NCBI GenBank assembly: GCA_963719055.1
Contig: CAVRAU010000005.1
Coordinates: forward strand, 62,001 to 126,000
Direction of reading: 5' to 3'
DNA: 64,000 nucleotides
Origin: CAXMQZ01 sp963719055
GTDB lineage: Bacteria > Acidobacteriota > Thermoanaerobaculia > Multivoradales > JAHEKO01
Shown here: one piece after another, positions 12,334-22,581 of the stretch
How the letters are laid out: each line of letters begins with the position of its first letter
Numbering within the stretch: the first letter of the stretch is position 1
Made by a program: the position numbers and the translations under genes
Notes under the pieces: generated by a model
The model's database searches: none
Told to the model about the DNA's origin: nothing
Seen by the model: only the letters and a program-made list of their open reading frames with translations

Positions 12334-14204
12334 GCTTCCGGACGTCGACGTCTCAGGAGCAGCGCCGCGGCAGCGGCGCCACCGACCAGATTCGTGATGT
12401 TCAGTCCAGCGTAGAGATCCCAGCCACCGGGACCGGGGAACAGGACGACGACAGCGACTCCGATCAGCAGGACTCGCGTCCAGACCGCCAGCGGACCGTT
12501 CCAGTGCCCCGCCAGACCTGCAGCCATCGGTACTAGACCGAGGAGGCTGATCAGAAACGCCATGGCGATTACCACCGGCCCGGCCAGATCTCCAGCGGTA
12601 TCCAACATCAGCAAGGCCGGCCGGTAGACAAACAGAAAAGGCAGCACGAACCCGACCAGGGCGAAGCGAAACGCCGCCACGCTGCTGGCCAGGAACCTTG
12701 ATCCGGCGATGGAGCTGGCAGCGTAAGCGGCCAGCGCCACGGGCGGTGTGACCATGGACATGAGTCCGAAATAGAAGATGAACAGATGCCCGGCCAAGGG
12801 TGCCACCCCGAGTTTTCCCAGAACCGACCCCACCATCGTCGCCAGCAGCAGGTAGCAAACAGCCGACGGCAGCCCCATCCCCAGAACAATCGAGGAGATC
12901 ATCAGAGCGATGAGAGCCAGCACGAGATGTTGCTGAGCCAGCGGCAGGATCAGACCCGGCAAACGGGCGCCAATCCCAGTCAGCGTCACGACCCCGATGA
13001 CAATCCCGACGCAGGCGGCGGCGCTGATGAGGGCCACGCCGTTGGTCGAGGAACGGACCAGAGCCTCGGCTATTTGTCGGAGCCCGAGACGGGTGCGCTG
13101 ATGGAGAGAACTCGTGACCCACACCACCAGCATTCCCAAGCTCACGGCCCGAAAGACACTGAAGCCCAGAAGAAGGAACAAAACGAGGCTGGCCAATCCG
13201 GTGAGAAAGACCAGTCCCTCCCACCTCCAGACGCCTTTCTCCTGCTGCGGTTCCACCGCGGGGGCCCGGGCAAAGCTCCGGGTTCGCAGATGAACGATCA
13301 TGAAGATCGACAAGTAGTAGAGAATGGCGGGAACGAGCGCCGCCCGAATGATCTCGAGATAGGCGACCGGCGGGTCGATGATCTCCAGCATCATGTACGC
13401 CCCGGCCCCCATGACCGGCGGCACCAGGGCACCGCCGGAACTGGCCGCAGCCTCTAGACCGGCTGCCTGGTCTGAGGAGAATCCGGAGCTCTTCATCATG
13501 GGAATGGTGAAGGTACCCGTGGTGGCGGTATTGGCCACTGCACTCCCGGAAAGCGAGCCCATGAGACCACTGCTCAGGACCGCCACCTTCGCCGGCCCGC
13601 CGCTGGCACCCCGAAACAGCTGTCTGGCCATATCGATCACGAACTGGGTCGCACCTGTCGCCTCGAGAAGGGCGCCGAAGACCACGAACAGGAAGACGTA
13701 GCTGAACATCACCTTGAGGGCTATACCGAAGACTCCCTGGCTGTGCAGAAAGGTCTGACTCACGATGCGATCAATGCCATAGCCCCGGTGAGGCATCAGC
13801 CAATCGGGAAGCGCCGGTCCTATGCGGGCGTAGACCAGAAAGATCAGCGCCAGGATGGGGAGCGTCCAGCCAACCGTTCTGCGAGCCGCCTCGAGGACCA
13901 CCACCAATCCGACGATTCCGACGACGATATCCAGACCCTGCTCGGCTCCGGCCCTATCCCCCAGGGAAACCCCATCCAGCCACCAGCGCTGCAACAGAGG
14001 CTCGCTCTGCACCAACACATACGAGCACGCTCCAACCGCCAGGAGAGCCCAGACCCAGTCCGCCGACCTGCTCCATCGCCGGCTTGTCGAGGCGGGCTCC
14101 TGCAAGTAGATGAGTAGGAAGCCCAGGAGAGCGAATCCCGCCAGTCGCGCCTGCGGGGTGAGCTGAGGATAGTTCACCTCCACCAGCACGAAGACGGGCA
14201 ACAA
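12330..14204 (-). CDS. TRAP transporter fused permease subunit (DctQM)
   Basis: Fused small and large membrane subunits of a TAXI-type TRAP transporter (about 624 aa, roughly 16-18 TM helices), using an ion gradient to import an organic acid or amino acid. Family hallmarks: the SSGLMGSLSGSAVANTATTGTFTIPMMK segment at 13490-13590 (only key parts named), GLEAAASSGGALVPPVMGAGAYMM, and GLPSAVCYLLLA. The start is uncertain: the first start-like codon is TTG 14204, but the frame stays open upstream to the stop of the TAXI gene (14249) without ATG or GTG, so the true N-terminus may be about 10-15 residues longer or hidden by an indel. The stop overlaps the RNase G/E stop (convergent). Confidence 0.88.
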   Translation of the reverse strand: MLPVFVLVEVNYPQLTPQARLAGFALLGFLLIYLQEPASTSRRWSRSADWVWALLAVGACSYVLVQSEPLLQRWWLDGVSLGDRAGAEQGLDIVVGIVGLVVVLEAARRTVGWTLPILALIFLVYARIGPALPDWLMPHRGYGIDRIVSQTFLHSQGVFGIALKVMFSYVFLFVVFGALLEATGATQFVIDMARQLFRGASGGPAKVAVLSSGLMGSLSGSAVANTATTGTFTIPMMKSSGFSSDQAAGLEAAASSGGALVPPVMGAGAYMMLEIIDPPVAYLEIIRAALVPAILYYLSIFMIVHLRTRSFARAPAVEPQQEKGVWRWEGLVFLTGLASLVLFLLLGFSVFRAVSLGMLVVWVTSSLHQRTRLGLRQIAEALVRSSTNGVALISAAACVGIVIGVVTLTGIGARLPGLILPLAQQHLVLALIALMISSIVLGMGLPSAVCYLLLATMVGSVLGKLGVAPLAGHLFIFYFGLMSMVTPPVALAAYAASSIAGSRFLASSVAAFRFALVGFVLPFLFVYRPALLMLDTAGDLAGPVVIAMAFLISLLGLVPMAAGLAGHWNGPLAVWTRVLLIGVAVVVLFPGPGGWDLYAGLNITNLVGGAAAAALLLRRRRPEA

Positions 14205-14248
14205 CAGGGCGCCGGCTCGGTAGACGAGGCTGCGCAGGGGCCAGCTAC

Positions 14249-15244
14249 TCAGTCGTTGGTCTCCGAAGGCCAGATTCCGATCTCCTGGTAGTACCGCACC
14301 GCCCCGGGGTGAAACTCGACGCCTGTATCACGCACGACCACCTCGGGATGGATCGCCCGACCCGCGGCATGTCGCTCGACCACCTCTGATCGGAACTCCC
14401 ACAGAGTGCGAGTCACCTCGTAGATCAGATCCTCGTTTTGGTCAGCTCCCGTGATGAGATGCATCGAACCGACATTCAAGCCAAAGAACGGCTCATCCTG
14501 ACTTCGATAGGTGCCGGCAGGAACGGTCACCCGATCGAAGAACGGGTAGCTCGTCACCAGCTCCGCCACCGCCTCATCGGCGAAGGGGATGAAACGGATG
14601 TCCTGCGTCGATGTGGCCTGGGTAATCGAGGCGGTAGGGATGGCACCGCCGAGAAACGCCGCCGCCGCCGAGCCATCGGCCAACATATCCACCGCCGCGG
14701 CTTGGGTGTTGTGCAGCACGGAGAGATCATCGTAGCGCACGCCATGGGCCTCGAGAATCGGCCCGACAAAATACTCGAACCCTGCTCCTGCCGGACCGAT
14801 GACCACCCGGTGGTCCACCAGATCTTTCAGGCTCTCGATGCCGGTCGAGGCTGGCGTCAGAAACAGGGCCACGTTGGGTGCCAGGGTCATGACGGCCTGC
14901 ACCGGCTGCGGACTCTCCCACTTGCCCTGTCCGCGAACCGCGAAATAGGTGATGGCCGCGTTGGCCAATGCCAGATCCAGCTCGCCGCCGGCCAACCTCC
15001 GGATGTTCTCCTGTGTACCCTTGGTGGCCTCCGCGGTGACTTGCCAGGAAATCGGGCCGGGATGGGTCTGCAGGACTTCGCTCAGCGCACCGCCGACGAC
15101 AAAGAACGCCCCTCCGGGTGGAGCGGTACCGAGACTCAGAAAGCGGCGGGAATCGGGACTCTCACCGGTGTCGTCCGCTGGTCCACAGGACACCATCACC
15201 AGGCTCGACATGGCCAGGAAAGCAAAGAGTTTTCGTAGCATCAT
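14249..15244 (-). CDS. TAXI family TRAP transporter solute-binding lipoprotein
   Basis: Substrate-binding partner of the fused TRAP permease that follows on the same strand. The N-terminus MMLRKLFAFLAMSSLVMVSC is a lipoprotein signal (lipobox V-M-V-S-C), so the protein is probably membrane-anchored instead of free in the periplasm. Mature protein: SLGTAPPGGAFFVVGGALSE, the nucleating TAXI motif (S/T-G-G-x-[FY]), then TKGTQENIRRLAGGELDLAL and the hinge region VIGPAGAGFEYFV, giving about 330 aa as usual. ATG 15244 is taken since the signal peptide begins there; an in-frame start 18 nt upstream adds six polar residues. Confidence 0.88.
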   Translation of the reverse strand: MMLRKLFAFLAMSSLVMVSCGPADDTGESPDSRRFLSLGTAPPGGAFFVVGGALSEVLQTHPGPISWQVTAEATKGTQENIRRLAGGELDLALANAAITYFAVRGQGKWESPQPVQAVMTLAPNVALFLTPASTGIESLKDLVDHRVVIGPAGAGFEYFVGPILEAHGVRYDDLSVLHNTQAAAVDMLADGSAAAAFLGGAIPTASITQATSTQDIRFIPFADEAVAELVTSYPFFDRVTVPAGTYRSQDEPFFGLNVGSMHLITGADQNEDLIYEVTRTLWEFRSEVVERHAAGRAIHPEVVVRDTGVEFHPGAVRYYQEIGIWPSETND

Positions 15245-15349
15245 CGCGCGGCAGTCTAGCACGAGGGTCTCGGCAGCCGCCGATTTCGAAGCTCGCTCGA
15301 ATCAGCGCTGGCAAACTCCACTGCCGCACCATAGACTCACACCCGAGCC

Positions 15350-16397
15350 ATGCTTGCCCTCACCTTTCAAGGCCTTGAGCAGGTCGGGTGTGAAACCCTG
15401 CCAGACCCGCGTATCGAGTCGCCCGGTGATGCGATCGTCGCGGTCCGACTGGCCGGGGTCTGCGGCTCCGATCTCCATGTCTACCACGGCCGCGAGACCG
15501 GACTCGACCCGGGGACGGCCATGGGCCACGAATTCGTCGGTGAAATCATCGAGATCGGACGCGATGTCGAGCGGCTTCAGAAGGGCTCCCTTGTGGTCGG
15601 TCCCTTCACCACCTGTTGTGGCGGATGCGAATTCTGTTTGGCAGGTCTGACGGCGCGTTGCTCGAGTGGCGAGCTCTTTGGCTGGCGCCAGCGAGGAGTC
15701 GGGCTCCATGGCGCGCAAGCCGAGATGATTCGTGTGCCTCTCGCCGACAGCACCCTCGTCGAGGTGCCGCAGGGAATCTCACCCGAGAATGCGCTACTGG
15801 CGGGAGATGTCCTCTCCACCGGCTATTTCTGTGCGCTTCAGGGTGGTGTCGGAGCCGGCCATAGTGTTGCGGTTGTCGGCTGCGGACCCGTCGGTCTCAT
15901 GGCCGTTCTGGCTGCCAAGCGTTTGGGGGCTGATCGGGTCTTTGCCATTGACCGACTGCAGGAGCGTCTCGCCTGGGCCAGCCGCTTTGGCGCCGAGCCT
16001 CTGGACCTCGAACACTCCTCACCAGCAGAGACCGTGGTCGAGGCCACGCGAGGACTTGGGTGTCCACGTCGTCCTGGAGGCCGTGGGTAGCCCTGAATCG
16101 AGCCTCCTGGCCATGCGGCTGGTGCGCTGCGGAGGGACCATTTCAGCGGTCGGCGTCCACACCGAATCCCAGTTCGCTTTCTCGCCTGTGGAGGCCTACG
16201 ACAAGAACCTGACCTACAAGATCGGGCGCTGCCCGGCTCGACGGTGCATGGACACGGTACTTCCTTGGCTGGCGGACACGACCTTCGATCCCGCTGCCAT
16301 CATTTCCCACCGGCTCCCTCTCACCGACGGGCCTCGGGCCTACGACATCTTCGCCAAGAGACTCGAGAGCTGCACCAAAGCGGTCCTCACCCCTTAG
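15350..16397 (+). CDS. Zinc-dependent alcohol dehydrogenase (one frameshift)
   Basis: Medium-chain dehydrogenase/reductase, about 348 aa after repair. Seen: GVCGSDLHVYHG with the catalytic zinc Cys, GHEFVG (zinc His-Glu), a four-Cys structural zinc loop CCGGCEFCLAGLTARC, and the NAD(P)-binding VAVVGCGPVGLMAV. Domain order matches glutathione-independent formaldehyde or polyol dehydrogenases; the substrate is not determined. The frame breaks at the GGG near 16060: dropping one G joins ATRGLG to VHVVLEAVGSP, which continues to the stop at 16397. Stands alone between the TAXI gene (divergent) and a membrane gene (convergent). Confidence 0.85.
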
Positions 16398-16453
16398 CGG
16401 GCGACTCCTGTCGAATCCTGTCGGGCGAGTCGGTAGCCCGATCCAGATCGGCT

Positions 16454-16995
16454 CTAGTCGCTGGAGACGGCGGTCGAGACGGCCTCAGCAGCCGCACCGG
16501 TCGCGGGCGCCGGAGTGGGTTTGTACATGGTCACCAGAAAGCCACCCAGGGCGGCGAGTGCGATGCCGGCGAAGAACTGCCAGCGCACGGAGGACACACC
16601 GCCGGCGGGAGGATGCATGCTCAGCGCCACGACCGCGTTGACCAAGCGGCGCGCCGGCAAAGACCAGTGCCATCACCACGCTCGGCATACCGCCGGCACC
16701 AAAGGCCAACAGGACACAGAAAGCACCGATGGCGCCGACGATTCCGGCCACCAGAGACCACCAGGCGCCACTCGCGGGGAAGCTCCAACTGGCCCCACGC
16801 ATCAGCAACAACGACGATCGGTGCGACCACCGCGGTCAGAAAGTAGGCGATGCCGACAAAGAGAAAAGCCTTGTAGCGACCGTTCTCCGGATCCGCCATA
16901 CCCAGCTGACCGTTGTGAAGAAACACACCATACAGGCCCCAGGCCACGATGGTGAGCGAGACGTAGATGAGCCACGAGTAACCTGTGCCTGCCAT
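16454..16995 (-). CDS. Conserved membrane protein, unknown (two frameshifts)
   Basis: Small multispanning protein, about 179 aa once two one-base shifts (near 16800 and 16640) are repaired. Five TM segments can be read: WLIYVSLTIVAWGLYGVFL, AFLFVGIAYFLTAVVAPIVV, AWWSLVAGIVGAIGAFCVLL, a short SVVMALVFAGAP helix, and FFAGIALAALGGFLVTMY. The C-terminus is Ala/Pro-rich. Organisation is reminiscent of half-size drug/metabolite (EamA-like) transporters but no diagnostic motif settles it. ATG 16995 has GGAG about 10 nt upstream. The frame runs in from the preceding membrane gene, which is probably cotranscribed. Confidence 0.6.
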
Positions 16996-17021
16996 TCTCT
17001 TGATCTCCTGCTCTGTTCGTC

Positions 17022-18004
17022 TTAGGTATCGATGGGCGATTGGCCGCGACTCATGCGCGGGTCGGGTCCAGCTGTCGAAGAGCGCGATCTCGGCACCATA
17101 TCGCGCGATGCGCAACGCCCACCGGATCAGCAGGTAGACCTGGCCGACGCCAAAGGCGACGAGGAGAGCCAGAGAGACTCGCACCGCCGATTCCGGGAGC
17201 CGTCCAGTAGTACACGACTTGCACACAACCCGAGCATCAAGATCATCACGGCGAAAACGCCCATCGACTGCAGCGGGTGGCGGGCCACCTGGCGCGCCGA
17301 ACGGACGACGGCCAGGATCATGCTGCGTCTCTTTTCCCGCACGGTCGCGATCCTGGCGAAGTCGGCCACCAGATGCACGAGAGCCATCAGGATCGGCCAC
17401 GATGACGAGGCCCACCAGGTGGTATCCCGAACACTGTCTTCTCCACCGTCACGTCACGTGTCCATCTGTCGATCGCCGGGAACATCCAATACGCGAGCTT
17501 GTACACCCCGTAGTAGGCCACTCCCATCAGCAAGGCCAGACGCAGAAAGCGAAAGAAGTACGAGCCCCCGGCCGCCAGAAAGGTGCTCCAGCCAAAGCGG
17601 AGCTCGGGGCTGGCAAGATGGGTCAGAATGCCTCCCTGCACCAGGATCCAGACGATCAGAAACAACCCGCCGGCTGCCGCCAGCCCCCGATTCTCGGTCA
17701 CCCAACCGCCGCTGAGCCACAGCTCCAGCGTCTCGAAGGCCATGGCCGGGCTGACCCGGACAGGTTGCAGGGCGCCCGCCAACCCCCCCCTTCGGTGGTG
17801 AAATTCCTCCAACCATCCGAGATCCAGCCCCTCCCGCAAGTCTTCGTGGATCAGACTCGATCCGATATCCGTGCGGATCGTGTCCTCCATGACCGCGGCG
17901 AAGGGCAAGGCCGCGAGCAGAACCAGCAGCCACATCGCGACGACCAACCCGGAACACTGAGTCATCCGCACAAACCCCCTGACCACTGCCTTGGCTACCT
18001 TCAT
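17022..18004 (-). CDS. Conserved multispanning membrane protein, unknown (at least three frameshifts)
   Basis: Not assigned to a family. The intact N-terminal 200 residues have a TM helix (SGLVVAMWLLVLLAALPFA), a soluble segment (IGSSLIHEDLREGLDLGWLE), and two TM helices (GLFLIVWILVQGGIL, FFRFLRLALLMGVAYYGVYK). The coding then jumps frame near 17418, 17388 and 17210 (YHLVGLVIVAD; FARIATVREKRRSMI...VFAVMILMLGL; VSLALLVAFGVGQVYLLIRW), all membrane-protein-like, giving roughly 320 aa. The likely stop is the TAA near 17022. ATG 18004 is preferred, with GGAGAGG just upstream; it overlaps the peptidase stop, indicating an operon with the M1 peptidase. Confidence 0.55.
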
Positions 18005-18020
18005 GATCGCGCCCTCTCCA

Positions 18021-20058
18021 TCAGCCAAAGAAACTCAACATGGTCAGAAAATCCTCGAGCCAGATCAGCCAACGAGAAGCCCATTTCAAGGCCGGGAGAC
18101 CGGCGTCGGATTCGAGCAGACGGCTGTTGTTGGTGCGATCCAGATCGAGAAGCAGGATGTCGTCGGGATCGACCGTCGCCGAGCGCAGTTTCGCCGGATG
18201 CTCGACCACCACCAGCCGCCAGCGGTCACGCCCATCCCATGGCACCCTGACCTCTTCTTCATCCTCGAAGACCAGCAGGATGTCGACAGGAAAGATCCCC
18301 GCACCGTGGCGACGCACCACCACCTCGGTGCGGTACGAATCGGTCTCGGAGTCGGCGTCCGTCCGCAAGACAGGCCCCCCGGTGGGGTCCTCGACGAAGC
18401 CGTCAAACTCCAGCTGCGTGCTCTTGACCGATTCGACCGCGTAGTCGAAGCGCTCGGAGCTGCGAAAGACCTGATCCGCAAACCACTCCAGGTCTTCGCC
18501 TGTCCCGGCTTGCAGCGCGTCGAAGAAGTCATTTGGCCTCGGATGGGCGAACTGCCAATCCTCGAAGAACCGTGACATGGCCGGCTGCAGCCGATCCCAG
18601 CCCAGCAGTCGCTCGAGTGTTCCCAGCCAGAGGGCCGTTTTGCTGTAGCTCAGAGCCGAGCCGCCGGCCGGATGATAGAGGTAGGACGGCGTGTCCTGTC
18701 GATCGATATCGGCGTATTCCCGGTAGCGCCCGACCCGGTTGCCGTAGGGTGATCCGGAATAGGAGAAGCCATCGAGAAGCAGCGGCAGGAAACCTCGCAT
18801 TTCCGTCTTTGGAGGTGAAAAGAACCGCTGGACGAACTGTCGCTCCCCATAGGTGTGAGACATGGTGCGATTGGTCGAGAAGGTGTTGAGCCCCTCGTCG
18901 AGCCAGGCGTCTTCGAATTCGTCGTTACCCACCAGGCCATACCAGAATTGATGTCCGGCCTCGTGGATGGTGACGCCTTCTGGCGAGCCGCCACCAAACG
19001 GATTGAACAGACGGGTGCCGGCGGTGAACAGGGTCGGGTACTCCATTCCCCCGGCGCCGCTTCCCCAGGCTGGATCGACGACCGTTACATGGCCATAGGG
19101 GTAGGGACCGAACCAGGTTCCATAGCTGCTGAGTGCCGCCTTGGTGGCGTAGAGATGACGATCAGCCTGACCTCGGTGCTCGGGTTGAATCAACAGCCGG
19201 ATATCCACGGCGGGAAGAGCCGGAGACTCGAACCGATCGAGAACCTCGAGGAAATCCGGGCTCGTCGTCCAGGTAAAGGCGTGGACATCTCGTTGCTCAT
19301 GCCGGAAGGTGATCGTGCCGTCGGTATTCTCCGTCCTGGCCACCTGCCGTCCCGTGGCTCCGAGAACAAAGCCGTCCGGCACCGTCATCGAGACTTCGTA
19401 GTTTCCATAGTCCGAGAAGTACTCGGTGCCGGCGTGATACTGGTGGCAATTCCAACCGTCGCTCTCGTAGACCGCGAGCTTGGGGAACCAATGCGCCAGA
19501 AAGAAGAAGTCGCCACGAAATCCCGTTCGCGCAAAGGTGCGCGGAATCTTGGCTCGCCACTCGAGCTCGATCCTGACCTCTTCACCGGGTGATACCGGAC
19601 CCGGAAGATCCAGCACCCAGACGGTCCGATCCTCCTGGTTGGCGTCATCCGGGGCCAGATAGCGGGCCGTGTGCATCAGATCGACGCGACTGTCCTCCGT
19701 CCTGGCCGATCATTGCGACGCTGTCGACCTCGATCCAACCCCAATCCCCATCTTCGATCTCATCACCGAGATCGCTGCGGCCTCGGAGACCGTCTTCGAG
19801 CAACCAGGTACTGCGATTGTTACGCCAACCGTTCCAGTAGAGATGGAACCACAGCTCATCGGTCGGTGAGGACTGGATGTTCCGCCAGGTGACCACCTGG
19901 TGTCCGACCAGTGTCTTGGCTTCCCGGTCCAACCGTACATCGATGGTGTAGTTGGCATTGCGTGGCGAGATGCGAGCCGGCTGCGCGGCGAGCGAGAGCG
20001 CTCCGACCGCCAGCCAGATCAACCCGAAGAGAGCGCTGAGCTGTTTTCTCTTACCCAT
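18021..20058 (-). CDS. Exported M1 family metallopeptidase (one frameshift)
   Basis: Gluzincin aminopeptidase, about 678 aa. It has an N-terminal signal peptide (KQLSALFGLIWLAVGALSLA, cleavage after AAQ), so it works outside the cytoplasm. Active site: the exopeptidase motif as GGMEYPT, HEAGHQFWYGLVGNDEF followed by AWLDE (HExxH-x18-E zinc site). The substrate is unknown N-terminal peptides. The N-terminal beta domain and the catalytic part are in different frames: a missing base near 19690 separates DGGQSR from VDLMHTARYLAPDD. ATG 20058 begins the signal peptide. The gene is divergent from the amino-acid symporter, with only 38 bp between starts. Confidence 0.85.
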
Positions 20059-20096
20059 GATCCACGGCCGCCATTCTATAGATATAAGATCCCGCC

Positions 20097-21485
20097 GTGA
20101 GTATCTGGGTGCAATCGGCCAGTGACTGGCTCTGGGGACCGCCAATGTTGATCCTCGTTCTGGGGACCGGTCTCTACCTCTTCCTGCGACTGCGTGCAAT
20201 TCAGATCCGCGAGCTCCTGCCGGCCTTCCAGAGCCTTCGTCGACTCCCCGACAGGCATGCCCAGGGCGATATCTCTCCCTTCGCCGCTCTGATGACGGCG
20301 GTGGGAGGCATCGTCGGCAACGGCAACATTGCCGGGGTGGCCACGGCCATTGCCGCCGGCGGGCCTGGAGCCCTCTTCTGGATGTGGGTCAGTGGCGTCG
20401 TCGGGATGGGCACCATGTTCGCGGAATCAGTCCTCGGCGTGCGCTATCGCCATCGAGGCGAAGACGGCCTGATGGTCGGCGGTCCCATGTACTACCTGCG
20501 AGACGCCCTCGGCTGGAGATTCCTGGCCGGCTTGTTCGCGCTGGGAATGGCCTTGAAGACCTTGTTGGCTACCACCACGGTGCAAAGCAACTCCATGGCC
20601 CTGATCGCCGGATCGGAGCTGGGTTGGCAACCCGTGGTCACCTGCGCCATCGTGGCATCGATCACGGCTGCAGTCATTCTCGGTGGTGTTCGATCGATCG
20701 CCCGCGTCTCAGAGATCCTGGCGCCCCTGATGGGGATTCTCTATCTGACCGGCGCGCTGGTGGTGCTCGTGACCTTTCACTCCCAGCTCTGGCCGGCCCT
20801 CGAACTGGTGTTTCGACACGCCTTCTCTCCGGTGGCCGCCGGAGGCGGCTTTCTCGGCGCTGGTGTTCGCGAGGCCTTCCGCTTCGGAGTGGCCAGAGGG
20901 GTCTACTCGAACGAGGCCGGGACCGGATCCGTGCCCATCGCCCACGCCTCGGCCAGGACCCGTGACCCCGTCGCTCAGGGGAGGGTCGCCATGCTGGGGG
21001 TCTTCCTCGATACGTTGGTGGTTTCCAGCGCCACCGGTCTGGCTCTGCTCGTCAGCGGTGTGTGGCAAAGTGGCGCCGATTCGACCGTGCTGACCGCGCA
21101 GGCTTTCACCGCCGGCATGGGCGGCTCGGGCGGCTATGTGGTGCTCGCGGCGTCGCTCCTGTTCGGCCTCTCGACCCTGATCACCTGGGCCTTCTATGGC
21201 GAGCAGTGCGCCGTCTACCTATTCGGTGCCCGCGCTCGTCGACCCTATCGGTGGCTCTACTGCCTGGCGATCATGGGCGGGGCCATGACGGGGGCGCGAA
21301 CCATCTGGGCCTGGGGCGATCTGCTCAACGGAGTCATGGCGATTCCGAACCTGATCGCCTTGATCGCTCTGACCGGCCAGGTCGTCGGCATGCTGAGATA
21401 CTCTGTTCGCCGCCGCTCCGCCCATCGACATAGGAAGGACACCCATGGAAACGAAACTCCAAGATCTCCTGAGTTACACCGGTGA
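20097..21485 (+). CDS. Alanine/glycine:cation symporter (AGCS family)
   Basis: Sodium- or proton-coupled alanine/glycine importer, 462 aa with about 10-11 TM helices. Family signature regions: GNGNIAGVATAIAAGGPGAL followed directly by FWMWVSG, GVYSNEAGTGSVPIAHASA, and TLITWAFYGEQCAVYLFG. GTG 20097 is the first start in frame; an AT-rich TATAGATATAAG lies just before it, which may be part of a promoter with a very short leader. The hydrophilic C-terminal 20 residues overlap the next gene by 41 bp, so translation of the MscS gene is likely coupled. Confidence 0.9.
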   Translation: MSIWVQSASDWLWGPPMLILVLGTGLYLFLRLRAIQIRELLPAFQSLRRLPDRHAQGDISPFAALMTAVGGIVGNGNIAGVATAIAAGGPGALFWMWVSGVVGMGTMFAESVLGVRYRHRGEDGLMVGGPMYYLRDALGWRFLAGLFALGMALKTLLATTTVQSNSMALIAGSELGWQPVVTCAIVASITAAVILGGVRSIARVSEILAPLMGILYLTGALVVLVTFHSQLWPALELVFRHAFSPVAAGGGFLGAGVREAFRFGVARGVYSNEAGTGSVPIAHASARTRDPVAQGRVAMLGVFLDTLVVSSATGLALLVSGVWQSGADSTVLTAQAFTAGMGGSGGYVVLAASLLFGLSTLITWAFYGEQCAVYLFGARARRPYRWLYCLAIMGGAMTGARTIWAWGDLLNGVMAIPNLIALIALTGQVVGMLRYSVRRRSAHRHRKDTHGNETPRSPELHR

Positions 21486-22527
21486 CAACACCCTCGTGCA
21501 CGCGGCGGTTCTGGTCGCCGCCGCGATTCTCCTGGCGGTGATCATGGATCAAGTGACCAGCAGGGTTCTCAAGGTCTGGGCGAGAAAATCGGCCACGGAC
21601 CTCGATGATCGCCTGATCGCCCTTGTCCATCGCCCCGTCTTCCTGACGGTCTTGGTGGCCGGGCTGTATCTGGCACTGATCCAGATCGATCTCGGACCGG
21701 CCGCCATGCTGTTCTTCAAGCGGCTCTTGAAGACGCTGATCATCTTCACTTGGTTGGTCTTCGCTTTCCGCGCCTGTGGCCTCATCCTGGAGCTCTTGAG
21801 CCGGCTCGAACGCAAATTCACCGCCATCCAACCCAGCACCGTCTCACTCTTTGATCAGGTTCTCAAGCTCGTCCTGGCAGGTGCCGCGGTCTACTTTCTG
21901 TTTCTCGTCTGGGGAGTGGATGTGGGTGCTTGGCTCGCCGGGGCCGGCATCATCGGCATCGCGGTTGGCTTTGCAGCCAAGGACACTCTGGCCAACGTCT
22001 TCTCGGGGCTGTTCATCCTGGCGGATGCCCCCTATCAGCTGGGAGACTTCGTGGTCCTCGACAGTGGCGAGCGCGGCGTCACCACCCAGATCGGGCTGCG
22101 CAGCACCCGACTGCTGACCCGCGACGACATCGAGATCACCATACCCAACGCCGTCATGGCCAACGCCAAGATTCTCAACGAGAGTGGCGGACGCTGGCAA
22201 AAGGAGAGGATCAGGGTCAAGGTCGGTGTGGCCTATGGTTCAGACATCGATCGAGTGGAGGCGATCCTCCTCGATGTGGCCCGCAACCATCCGGAAATCG
22301 ACGACGAGCCCGAGCCCCGCGTTCGTTTTCGTGCCTTTGGCAGCTCGAGTCTCGATTTCGAGCTCCTGGGCTGGATTCATCAACCGATCTTGAGAGGCAG
22401 GGTGCTGCACGAGCTCAACTCGGGCGTCTACAAGAGCTTCGCCGCCGAGGGCATCGAGATCCCCTATCCCAAGCACGATGTCTATCTGTATTCGCAGACG
22501 GCGCCTGAGATCGGTACGGAATCATGA
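21445..22527 (+). CDS. MscS-family mechanosensitive ion channel
   Basis: Small-conductance mechanosensitive channel, 360 aa. Order: four N-terminal TM helices, then the pore helix and conserved GIAVGFAAKDTLANVFSGLFIL (split here as GIAVGFAAKD and TLANVFSGLF), the beta domain (DFVVLDSGERGVTTQIGLRS, then TIPNAVMANAKILNES) and a C-terminal alpha/beta domain. It releases solutes on hypo-osmotic shock. It starts inside the symporter gene and its ATGA stop/start touches the nitroreductase, so a solute importer and a solute-release valve are coexpressed. RBS AGGAAGG precedes ATG 21445. Confidence 0.9.
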   Translation: METKLQDLLSYTGDNTLVHAAVLVAAAILLAVIMDQVTSRVLKVWARKSATDLDDRLIALVHRPVFLTVLVAGLYLALIQIDLGPAAMLFFKRLLKTLIIFTWLVFAFRACGLILELLSRLERKFTAIQPSTVSLFDQVLKLVLAGAAVYFLFLVWGVDVGAWLAGAGIIGIAVGFAAKDTLANVFSGLFILADAPYQLGDFVVLDSGERGVTTQIGLRSTRLLTRDDIEITIPNAVMANAKILNESGGRWQKERIRVKVGVAYGSDIDRVEAILLDVARNHPEIDDEPEPRVRFRAFGSSSLDFELLGWIHQPILRGRVLHELNSGVYKSFAAEGIEIPYPKHDVYLYSQTAPEIGTES

Positions 22528-22581
22528 GGGATCACAGATTCCGAGCCCCTGTCCGAGTACGTCGAGTATCCAGCAGCAGAG

